DNA of 64,000 nucleotides. Source: Hedera helix. Its lineage: Eukaryota > Streptophyta > Magnoliopsida > Apiales > Araliaceae. Positions 44,735-55,010 of this stretch are shown here, piece by piece. Under the pieces are notes generated by a model. That model saw nothing but the letters and a program-made list of their open reading frames with translations. It searched no databases and had not been told where the DNA came from. Each line of letters begins with the position of its first letter. The first letter of the stretch is position 1. The DNA lies in NCBI GenBank assembly GCA_947179155.2, contig OX359273.1, positions 14,603,001 to 14,667,000 on the forward strand, in the 5' to 3' direction. The position numbers were made by a program, and so were the translations under genes.

Positions 44735-44870
44735 GCAATCTTTGTGGTTGCTCATATTCTTAACGTATATACGGTTTTATGACCTTTGGATATTTCAGTC
44801 TTAGTGGCTGTTAATATTCTTAACGTTTTCATGGTTAAATGACCCTTGGGTATTGCAGTCTTTGTGACTG
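44735..44870 (+). repeat. Three 60-bp tandem hairpin units of RE5
   Basis: Stems are GCAATC/GGTTGC (44735-44751), CAGTC/GGCTG (44796-44810) and CAGTC/GACTG (44856-44870), all with 5-nt loops TTWGT. Units two and three continue with TTAATATTCTTAACG. RE2 has the related CAGTC-TTTGT-GATTG on its sense strand (6808-6822). Confidence 0.75.
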
Positions 44871-45200
44871 TTAATATTCTTAACGTGTTCATTGGTCTTT
44901 AAGACCCCTCAGCAAAAGCAAAAGTTATGTTTTAAAAGCAAAAATTTTATAAAAAGTTTTATGGAACAACTATTCCTATTTATTCATACAGCTTCACAGT
45001 TATTGAATAATTGTGAAGATTCCTGAAAGACATTCCAATATTCTGGAATGAAAGTTAGAAATGGGTAAGATGGGTAGAGAGATGAGAGAATGTAAAGGTT
45101 AGTGAAAACCTAGTTGAAATGAAATGAAGGCAAAAAGATATACATGTTGCCAATGAATAAGGAATGAGTACACAACAATTTCGAGGAGGAAATTTTTTGA

Positions 45201-45212
45201 AGGAGGGGTGAA
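45201..45212 (+). other. RE5 polypurine tract
   Basis: AGGAGGGGTGAA ends directly at the 3' LTR start TGTGACACCCC. Confidence 0.85.
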
Positions 45213-48200
45213 TGTGACACCCCAGGATTTTACAGAAATTCTAAATAAGGATTTTGGATAATTAAGTGAAGGTTATAAAACAAAACCTAGTTAAAATGAT
45301 TAAATGTGATTATTATGTGATTAAATTGAATTAGTAAGTGATCAATGTGTTAGAAAGAACCTGTGAGGTTGAAATATTGAAGAGGAACCTATGTAGTCGA
45401 ATATAGAAAAATGAATTAAGCCAAAGAATTATGGAAACGAGAAATTATGATGAAAAGGAATTTTGAATGGTTATATAACGGATTGGAGTTAGATGATTTA
45501 TTGTAATACTTATAATAAGGTAATTTGGGAAGAATTATTGTAAGACATAATATTATGTGTCAACAGGCTATAGATTGAATATGTGGTAATGTATATGTAA
45601 TTGAGCATAGATATAAGAATTAAGAAAAATGAGGAAAAGTAAAAGTGAATTTGGTATAAGTTACGAATATTTGAAGTTACCAAAGAAATTGATATTTATG
45701 GATTGAAATAAGATAATCGTTATACGATATTACAATACAGAAGGTGATATTTATATATGAGTAGAAAGGATGTGGATTGCCAGTGTGACGTAATTGGACC
45801 ATGTACATGAAGTAAAGGGACGTAAAGTCGTAACGAGGATATTATAAGTTTAAAGGATATAAGACGATGGATTTTGGTAATCCGGTTGAGAAAGTGGTTT
45901 ATGGACAAATGAGCAAGTTGACTATATTGAGAGGTCAGAAGTTGAAATTGATTGAAGAGGAACCAAAAAGGGGTTCATAGAAAATTAAGTATGAAATGAT
46001 ATGTAAATTTGTAATTATTAGAAATTATTATAAGTAATTGATGAAATTAGTATTTGGAAGAGTGACAAGTGTTATAGGAAAAGCCAATTATGAGGTAATT
46101 AATGATGGAATAAAATTTAAGCATGATGAAACAAGTTGGGATCAAAATAGGATTTATTTGAATGGAAATAAGCAAAGTATGAATTTTAAGGAAATTAAAT
46201 CTCTAGATTTTTGGAGGAAAGACTAAAATGCCCTTGTGAAGTTATGTAATGACCATAGTGCCCCAACTTGGTCTAAGGACCATTGTGCCCTTGCTTGGAC
46301 AAGTAAAATGTCTCATATATCCTTAACCATGCAAGAGTTTACTTAACCTATAATGGTTAAGTGTTGGAAAGTTGATATTATATATGTGTGTATATGTTTT
46401 AAGCATCCAACTTGGGATCATTTTCAGCATTTCAAAAGTTCTAGCAAGAGAAGGCAAGAGAGCAAGAAAACAACAGATAGAGCTAGGGTTTGTAGAAACT
46501 ATGAAGGATTCAAGAGGAAAAAGGTTCAAGCCAAGTGAGAAGTAGCTAGTAAGGTGAAGGATTCAACCTTTAGAAGCTTTATATTAAGAAAGAGAAGAAC
46601 TCAAAGAAGGTATAATGATGTTTGAGCTTTAAAAGTTTGAATTTATGTGATTAAGTTCAAGAATGATAGTAGCCATGCATGTATCTTTGGGGTACATGGC
46701 TTGATTTTGTGAGTTATGTAAGTTACATGCCTTATATGTGATTATTCATGAAACCCTAAATGTTGAGGTTAGTAGAACAAAGGTGATGCATGTTTTCAAG
46801 TTAAGAACTATGAATCATTGGTTGATCATGAGTTTTATGTTAGAAATTTTGATGAACACATAGTTCAAAGTTTTGATCATGTTGGATACATGAGAAATTT
46901 TTTTATATTAAATAGCATTCAAGATATCTTGAAAGTAGAAAATCATGTTTTGTTAAAGAAAGTTTGATATTAAGTTATGATTTATAGATGATCATAGGTA
47001 ATATGTTGTTAATTTTGATGAAAACCTAGATTGAGGTGTTGAACATGTTGGATTCATGCATATTAATTTGGTAGATAGCATATAAAATGCTTTGATGGAT
47101 GAGAATCATGTTTTGGTATGAAAAGATCAAATATTAGGCTATACTTTTTGTGTAAACCAATTCGTAATCTGTAAAGTGCATTAGAACATACAGTTAGAAG
47201 TTACAAGGACTTGTATAGTCGTTAAATGAGTTTTTGGTAGCCTATGTGGTGTGTTGAGCTTAGGTGTCAAAAAGAGTTTAAATGTTGAATTTGAAAAGTT
47301 TGTAAAAAAATTGACAAAATGTAACTTAAAGGGGATTTTTGGCAATTTTGATGAATTAAAAGTGAAATAAATCCAAATGGCTTAGTTTTAAGTTATTACA
47401 TGTGTCTAGGTTGCGTTAGTAATCAACGGATTTCAATTTGAGCAAATTGGCGATTCGAACGATCGAAATCGATCGTTTTAAATCAAAATGGTGTTTTACG
47501 GACAATTCTCGCCTCGTGTTAATTTTTATCGTTTTGAAAGTTTAGACATGTCATATATGACTTAAGTGAACTATGTTAAGTGTTGGAATGAAGTTCTAAA
47601 GCCAATGGCCAAAAATCACAAAGTTGCAAAAGCTGGTTTTCAAAGTTCAGAAAATTTTCTAAGTGTTGAATTGTTGCGAACAGGCCTCTTATGGACTAGT
47701 ATATCTTTGATTTTAAGAAGCCAAATAAGGCAATAGAAAATTTTGTAAAATACTATGATGTAAGGTCTACATGTGTGCCAAATTTGGAGTCAATTGGATG
47801 TATAGTTAAAGAATTAAAAATCACGAAAGCAGAGGCAAAAATTAAAATTTTGCTGGAGCAGGACTGCGTCGGGGCGCAGTCTATTACACTGGACATTGTG
47901 CCGGGGCGCAGTGTCACTGTTCCTTGGTCGAGAGCTTTTCCCGGCCAGCGAGATGTGGAAGAAGAAACTTGGCGCCGGGGCGCGATGTACTGTAGCAGAA
48001 AATAAATTTTAATGTCCGAAAAGCTATGTTTTGATACAGAATGGTAGAGATGGGTTATGTAAACCCTAAATGAACTAGAATGGACTATATAAAGGATGTT
48101 AGGGTATAATGAAATAAGAAGTGGCATAATGTAGCATGCCTAAAGCTAAGCCAAAACATGTTATAAGTTATGAAAAAGGTCGGAAGCAAGTTAGGGTGTA

Positions 48201-49381
48201 TTATAAACCTACATAAGGTGTAATACATCAAATGTGAAATGGTTAAAGACGGATGATCATGTATTTATGGAATTAGTTTGATAAGTTATACAAGTTTATG
48301 ATCTTATAATGACATATAAGTTATATGTTGACAGACAGAGTTTGAAATGAGCAAGCCGACAAGACGAATAACGAAGGATGATTGAGGAAGTACAGGTTAA
48401 GTAAAATAAAAGCGTACATGAAAGTTTTTCAGACTTAAGCATATTAGATATTTTATGTGAGCTACGTGATGGTATATGAGTTGAACATGCCTTATGTGCA
48501 ATTATGTGGTTAAGTGCTAAGTGAGTTACATGACATTAAACATGGTATATTTCGATAAAGGATGTATGACGTATATTATAAACTGTGAGTATGGAATGTG
48601 TTAGTTGAATTACTTGCTGAGTTTTATGCTCATTCTTGCTATGTACTAACTTTTCAGCTGAAATATAAGAAGGTCGGAGGTTCCTGTTATGCTAAGGTAA
48701 AAAATGTGATTACATGGGAAAGTATGAAGAGAATTTGATAATGTCATCGGTGTAATATTTTTGTATAACAGATAAATGTAAACCATAATGGTGATAAAGG
48801 TTATATAAATTGTAAATCCATAGCAATGAATATACATGTATGTATTAATCAGAGAAGGATAGTGATGATGTGAGGTTATGTATTATTATTGTAATTTGAG
48901 TCGGACATATACTAGAACTCACAAGTATGGTAAATATGTATGGATCAAGATATGTATGGGTACAGGTATATATTGTGTAGATATGATGTATGATTATGTG
49001 TTATCAGGGGCAGGTACAACACAGGTACAAGTAAACAGGGCCATGTATAAATAGTTCATGGCAAAATTTTTATTTACAAATTATGATATCATAAATATAT
49101 ATGATTTTAAAAGGTAATAGACTAGGTCACAAATTGTAATGGTTTGACCTAAGTTCTAATAAAGAGTAGGTGAGCGCTGCGATCCTGAGACAGGTAAGGA
49201 ATGAAAGATAAAGTATTAATAAAAAAAAATGAACCGTATTATGGTCAACAAATTGGCTTTAAAGATTAAAGATCAAGGTTTGACGCACGGGATCTCGGTT
49301 AATGTGGTTTAAGGTTTATGATTATGTCATCCAGAATAGAATGGATATAATTAAAGGAAGGTGGGATCTCGGGGCGTCACA
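45213..49381 (+). mobile_element. RE5 3' LTR
   Basis: This 4169-bp complete copy has AAAATGCCC-type repeats (46225-46310), a leader rich in AGAG (46440-46490), a donor-like site at 46610, AACGATCGA-AA-TCGATCGTT (47458-47477), TTTTACGGACA (about 47494), and a GC block with three CGGGGCGC repeats (47870-47985). The conserved motif (48614-48641) and TACTAACTTTTCAG (ending 48657) follow. It ends GGGGCGTCACA. None of its small frames is supported as a gene. Confidence 0.92.
46610..48657 (+). other. Candidate intron inside the RE5 3' LTR
   Basis: The donor-like CAAAGAAG before GTATAATG begins at 46610. The end has an ideal plant 3' splice signal: branch-type TACTAAC then TTTTCAG ending at 48657. 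The 5' LTR kept the acceptor twice but lost the donor. Confidence 0.45.
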
Positions 49382-49386
49382 CAAGG

Positions 49387-50481
49387 TCTATTAACCTTAA
49401 TCGTAACATTACATATCTTAAGGGAAATACAAAAGATTTACAACAGTAATTACATAACAGTAATTTAAACTAGCATGCATCTACTAAAACTAAGTATTTG
49501 CTTTCCCCTTGCCTTTGTCCGATTTAGAGCTTTCGGGATTAGCTGAAATATAGTCATAATATAGCAAGAATGGGCAACTAATTGGCTCAGCAAGTTTATA
49601 AACAACAATCATAAGATATATCATGATGAAGGGAAATAACTTCAGGGTTTTCAACAATAACAATTGCGAAAGATATCACGAATCAATGTTCAATAAAAGA
49701 TTGGATTGACTCTTTACTGCTGAGTGGTCTTTAATGACCGTGAACTGCTACTAAGGTAAAACAGACATACAATGTCTGACTCTTTGTTAAAAATAACGGG
49801 ACACTCGAGGGGATCAATCCTCTTATGTCCTATATATATGCATCACATTTAGATTTCTTGCGCGCTTTCGGTTTCCCGACAAATAAAAATCCCCCTTTAA
49901 CTAGGGTTGTTCTTTCTCAGTCTTACTGTAAGAATCCGCACCAGCCAATGGTTTGGATAAACTTTTATAATATTCAATTAAATGAATTTAAACATGCATT
50001 TGTCTAGCCGAAACAATTAGCTTAGACATTCTTAAACAATTGTAAAAGCACTATGTGCGATTACAATAATCAATAACGATGTGATGTAATTTTTGATAAT
50101 TAGTTCACTCAAAGGACTGTCAAATAACTACGAGTGTAGAATACTTGCTCAACAATAATTTAAATGTATATACGGTTGAAGAATATCTGCAATAATAAAT
50201 ACAAGTTAAGGGGAAGAAGACTTGCCTCGTGCGTCGTCTACAGCTAACCAACTTAATTTAACAATTCTTGAACGGACCTAACAATTAAATTAGTTTGATC
50301 TTAAATTAGTATCATATACTTGTAAGTATGATGACCTTTATAACTCTTACGAACCACATGATTGAGTAATTATGGGTATTTAAACACTTAGAAAATATTA
50401 TCATTACTTGATAATATTCCATACACAAAGAACCTATATTAACTATTTAATATAGTTTAAACAATTATCTAATATTATTAA
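49387..50481 (-). mobile_element. RE4 3' LTR, middle piece
   Basis: Matches the 5' LTR at about 61160-62235. It carries the conserved motif (49564-49594), an acceptor-like TATATTTCAG (sense strand, ending 49543) and the inverted repeat CAGACAT-3 nt-ATGTCTG (49762-49778). It is cut at 50481 where L5 begins. Confidence 0.85.
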
Positions 50482-51626
50482 TGTGAAGACCCCAAATCCG
50501 GGTTCCTTGAACCTCGGATCCGGTTCAACACTAGTACTACCTTTTCCTTATTGTTCATGAATTAAACAATAATATAATTGATAAATAATCATTTATTTAC
50601 AATTTTACAACATCTTTTTCTATTCTAGAATCGCAATGTTTATACATTCCTAGTATGTCTCAATATCATACATGATACGACATTCTATTACAATCAAATT
50701 GAGTATTTAACACTCATATAATATACCAACTAAGTATTATACTATACAATCATTTACCTCTCCAATTCGGACTGATATCTACAACAAATATTTAGATCTT
50801 CAGTGAAAGTAATATGCTTTCCTGTTCCTTAATCTTTATCGAGAACTTCAAATAATTTGCACTATCTGAAAATATTGGTTTAGACAAGAGTGAGCACGAC
50901 GACTCAGCAAGGCTAACAGATAGCACATAACACATAGTTCATATTTATACATGCTTCTCATACTTCATACAATACATTATATGAATGCATCATGTTTCTC
51001 ATGCTTTGCATTTATTCATACAACATACTGATCATGCATTGGAATGAATACATGATATACAGTTCAACTTATTCAATTAATTCAGGCTTTCTATCATATA
51101 GAATCAACACACCTCATATGATTTCACAAAAACATATTTAATTCAAATTCTCACGTGCTTCAAGTGCACACACAACAGTTATACACATAGCAACAATATC
51201 TGAAAAACTTGTCTGGTTCGCTTCTACCAGTTATGCTTATTTGCGTCTTTCGTTCAACCTACAATTTATATAGGAAATTGACATAATCATTAGATGCAAT
51301 GACTATTACTTAGCCTTTATATAAGACTCTAACTTTAAATTATTAACTCTTAAGATGTCCGACAAAGAAACCCTTAATTTCTGGATAAAACCCTAGCCCA
51401 ACCCTAGTTGGACATGTCGGCTATGCCCATCTAACTTATACATTCACTACACGTTCATCGTACGACCTACTTTGAATAGTTGTCTAAATTAGTCACAAAT
51501 GAACTATTACTTTGGTTTAATTCGATTAAACATTCTTCTCTTACATAACTTAATGATTCAGACATTTAATAATGTATCAAATACTTCAAAATATTATCTA
51601 CCTTTGATAATATACAACTACGTTTA

Positions 51627-52515
51627 AATATTATTAATTATTTAATAATATTTTACTCATTTATTAATATTATTTACCATTTCATAATATTTTAATCACA
51701 CATTAATATTATTAACCATATAATAATATTTTAATCACTTATTAATATTATTAGCCATTTAATAATATTTTAATCACATATTAATATTATTAACCATTTA
51801 ATAATATTTTAATCACACATTAATATTATTAACCATTTAATAATATTTTAATCACACATTAATATTATTAACCATTTAATAATATTTTAATCACTTATTA
51901 ATATTATTATCCATTTAATAATATTTTAATCAATTATTAATATTATTATTCATTTAATAATATTTTAATCACTCATTAATATTATTAACCATTTAATATT
52001 ATTTTAATCACACATTAATATTATTAACCATTTAATAATATTTTAATCACTTATTAATATTATTAACCATTTAATAATATTTTAATCACATATTAATATT
52101 ATTAATCATTTAATAATATTTTAATCACACATTAATATTATTAACCATTTAATAATATTTTAATCACTTATTAATATTATTATCCATTTAATAATATTTT
52201 AATCACTTATTAATATTTTTAACCATTTAATATTATTTTAATCACACATTAATATTATTAACAATTTAATAATATTTTAATCACTTATTAATATTATTAA
52301 CCATTTAATAATATTTTAATCACATATTAATATTATTAACCATTTAATAATATTTTAATCACTTATTAACATTATTATCTATTTAATAATATTTTAATCT
52401 GCTACTAATATTATTAATCATTTAATAATATTTTAACCATTTACTAATGTTATTCATCATTTAATAACTTTTTAATCATATACTAATATTATTGATCATT
52501 TAATAATATTTTAAA
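51627..52515. repeat. 39-bp AT-rich tandem array in L5
   Basis: About 22 copies of a unit built on TAATATTATTAACCATTTAA plus TAATATTTTAATCACACAT. Each unit has facing AATATTATT and AATAATATT arms. RE4 carries a related array of the same period at 62217-62850. Confidence 0.85.
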
Positions 52516-53579
52516 TACTCATCAAATAATACAAATAGTTAACTTTTTAATTGTGTTAACTTTAGTCTTTATTTTAATCATTTAGTTACCAATTAATCAT
52601 TAATGGATTTCATATATATTGGTTTAATAACCAAACACATTCATTTTACACCTATTTCAGCTTAATTTTTTAAAGAAAACTCGACCCGGACCGACCCGAC
52701 CCGGAGCAAAAAAATCTGCTTTGGCAGTGACCTCAGGTGCAGCTGCGCCCGGCCCGAGCGTAGGTGCGCTCAGCCCCTTTTTCAGAAAGTCAACTTTTTG
52801 ACTGCTCGACCCTCCGACGCTCCAACAGCCATAACTTCTTCATTTTGAAACATTTTGGGGTTATTATTGAGTCCATTCTCATCAGAATTTCCCCCTCTAC
52901 TACGTCTCTTTAGATCACAAATCCAAATTCCAAACGAAAGTAGACTAAAAACTACTCACAAGGACAAAGTGAAAACTAAAATCACAAATCCTTGGTTTTA
53001 ATGGTACAAACTTGAATAAAATAAAATCTACACTTCCAAATGACATCAACTAAGTGTTGTTGTCTTCCTAACTTATTGTTTTACAATATTTCATGGTTTG
53101 ATCACATTTTTGAAAACGTTTTGACAAAAATTTAAGATTGAATCATCTAGGTTTTACCGGTAAATCGCAATATGGAATTTTCTCTCATTTATTTGCGTAA
53201 CACACATGTCAATACATGTATTAAACATACTAAACCATGAATCTACCTATATATCATAGATTTAGACTTCTAGATCATCAAAATAACTTTTGATCGGTTA
53301 AAAATATATTTTGACCGTTTAAAACTTATATAAATTATAAAAATGCACCAAGGAAGAGTTAGAACACTTTTCAATCTCTTGAATTTGAATGCTCTTCTTC
53401 TTCTTCTTCTTGTATATCTTGCTAGGACTCCTCCCATTCCTTCTTCTTGAGTGAACCATTAGCACACTAACTCACAAGCTCTCTAGCTTTTTCTCTCTAG
53501 CTTTTCTCTAGAACCTCTCTCTCTATAATATTTGATCTACTAACAAATGAGTCAATTCTAGGTTTCTCTTACTACTCTT

Positions 53580-53588
53580 CTATTTATA
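53580..53588 (-). promoter_or_regulatory. TATA box of L5
   Basis: TATAAATAG on the minus strand is followed downstream by a GA-rich leader (about 53460-53530), as in RE4. Confidence 0.5.
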
Positions 53589-53964
53589 GACTACCAAAAT
53601 TGATACTTATAATTATTGTAAGTCTACAATATCACCAATACTTGCAAAAGATCAAATCAAGTTTAATTATTAAATGAATTACCTTTGCTTGGATTGATTT
53701 ATGGAAGTTGAGTGAAGCAACTAGGTGGAGTAAATTTGAAGCAATCATTCTCCAACACTTAACTCAAGTATGGTTAAAGTTCTTACTCTTGTAACCTATG
53801 TTGACCTAACTATCAACCATGATCCAAGCTCATCAATTTATCATACACACGAACTTTTCTACAACTTTTATGCATTTCTCACATACCAAATCATGTTATA
53901 AACACATAGATCTATGAATATACATATATTACATAGATAAATACATCTAGACCATCGAAACGAG

Positions 53965-54001
53965 TTTTGATCGGTTAAAAATAGATTTTAACCGATCAAA
54001 A
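53965..54001. repeat. Perfect 16-bp inverted repeat in the RE4 LTR
   Basis: TTTTGATCGGTTAAAA and TTTTAACCGATCAAAA are separated by ATAGA. The repeat is identical in the 5' LTR (63714-63750). L5 has a degenerate version at about 53288-53324. Confidence 0.9.
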
Positions 54002-54242
54002 GCTATCTAGACTACAAAAATGAAAGAAGAAGATGTTTAGAGTACTTTTAAACCTTTGGGTTTTGTTTGCTCTTCTTCTCCTTCTACCGAAGTATGTTGT
54101 GTAGCTTGAGGACATTCACCAAGACCTTCTTTAGCTTTTTCTCACAACTCACAAGTGTATTCTCTAACAAATGCTCTCTCTCTTTTTCTCTAGAAAATGA
54201 CTAACAAATGAACTAATAACCAAAACAAGTGTGTAGAGCATT

Positions 54243-54251
54243 CTATTTATA
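54243..54251 (-). promoter_or_regulatory. TATA box of the RE4 3' LTR
   Basis: TATAAATAG on the minus strand; the 5' LTR copy is the last nine bases of the window (63992-64000). Confidence 0.55.
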
Positions 54252-54498
54252 GCCATCTACTAATCTAGCAGCAATTCACTAATCAAGCTATGTTGGTGAA
54301 ATTAAAGCCTTAAACTAGATTACTATAGCGCGATTGACTAGTTGATAGACACATGGAATGACTAGGGTAGTTGAACAACTTATGACAAGGTGTGATTTAG
54401 AAGTAATCTAGGAAATCAAGCAATCCAAGTGGGACCCTAAAAAATTCAGCAAAATGGGATTTTCCAGGCCATTTTTCCTTTAATTTTCCTACTTTAAT

Positions 54499-54501
<3 letters not shown>

Positions 54502-54551
<50 letters not shown>
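54502..54551. repeat. AC/TA microsatellite
   Basis: About 17 AC units are followed by about 8 TA units in the RE4 U3 region. Confidence 0.9.
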
Positions 54552-54997
54552 TCATACATGTAACAATTTTGACTTCCTATTGGGCTCCACTTTGGACTCT
54601 AGGATTAAATATATTGGCCTCATTCAATTAGATTGTGTGAGCTCAATTTAAATAACACATTGGGCTCACATTAAATATTCTAGGTTACATTTAATTAAAT
54701 CAAGCATTGAGCTTATTTAATTAATTACATGGACTAGTAATTAAATTAATTACATGGACTACTAGGTTAATATCTTTGACCTAGTTTATCAACTAATTTG
54801 GATTTAAAATATAATCCAATTAGATTTGCTTTAATTAACTTTACACCTTGCTTTAATTTTTTAAATAAATATACGCATACACAAGTACATTTATTTAATT
54901 ATCTAAAGTACAATTAATTAATACAAAAAGTTTAAACTCATTGTTAAATATTTATTAAGTATATTTACAATGACTAATGAAATTCATGGTCATTACA

Positions 54998-55010
54998 TTC
55001 TCCCCTCTTT
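54998..55010 (-). other. RE4 polypurine tract
   Basis: AAAGAGGGGAGAA on the minus strand ends at the LTR start TGTAATGACC. Confidence 0.85.

Larger units (their letters stand above)
43295..45212 (+). mobile_element. RE5 interior (non-coding)
   Basis: No gag or pol homology and no long frame. It contains two A-run plus G-run tracts (43502-43521 and 44606-44624), two related hairpins (44307-44326, 44361-44380), three 60-bp tandem hairpin units (44735-44870), GGTCTTTAAGACC near 44894, and stretches similar to the RE2 interior. The conserved structures suggest RNA-level functions such as packaging or dimerisation (inference). Confidence 0.75.
40530..49381 (+). mobile_element. RE5: non-coding (LARD-like) LTR retrotransposon
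   Basis: LTRs are 40530-43294 (rearranged) and 45213-49381, with a 1918-bp interior. The duplication CAAGG flanks it exactly (40525-40529 and 49382-49386). It has a tRNA-Met primer site and a polypurine tract but no gag or pol. Shared LTR parts differ at about twelve positions in 1.7 kb by eye, so it is young. The interior is related to that of RE2. Confidence 0.92.
50482..53850 (-). mobile_element. L5: LTR of a related family inside the RE4 3' LTR
   Basis: On the plus strand it begins TGTGAAGACCCC, an LTR end type, with the conserved motif at 50884-50911. It shares with RE4 the layout of a 39-bp AT array, GACCCGGACCGACCCG (near 52685), ACCGGTAAA and GATCGGTTAAAA elements, and a TATAAATAG box. 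The right end lacks a clean terminus, no ATTAA duplication follows, and RE4 sequence equivalent to about 62236-63598 is missing. So L5 replaced part of the RE4 LTR rather than simply inserting. Confidence 0.7.
53851..54997 (-). mobile_element. RE4 3' LTR, promoter-side piece
   Basis: Matches the 5' LTR from 63599 onward as far as the window allows. It holds the 16-bp inverted repeat (53965-54001), a leader rich in GAGA/CTCT, a TATAAATAG box (54243-54251), an AC/TA microsatellite (54502-54551), two AGCCCAAT boxes (near 54590 and 54660) and the LTR start TGTAATGACC at 54997. Confidence 0.88.

Noticed and set aside
51627..52515. CRISPR-like regular array
   Set aside because: The units are continuous 39-bp AT repeats with no unique spacers, in a plant LTR.
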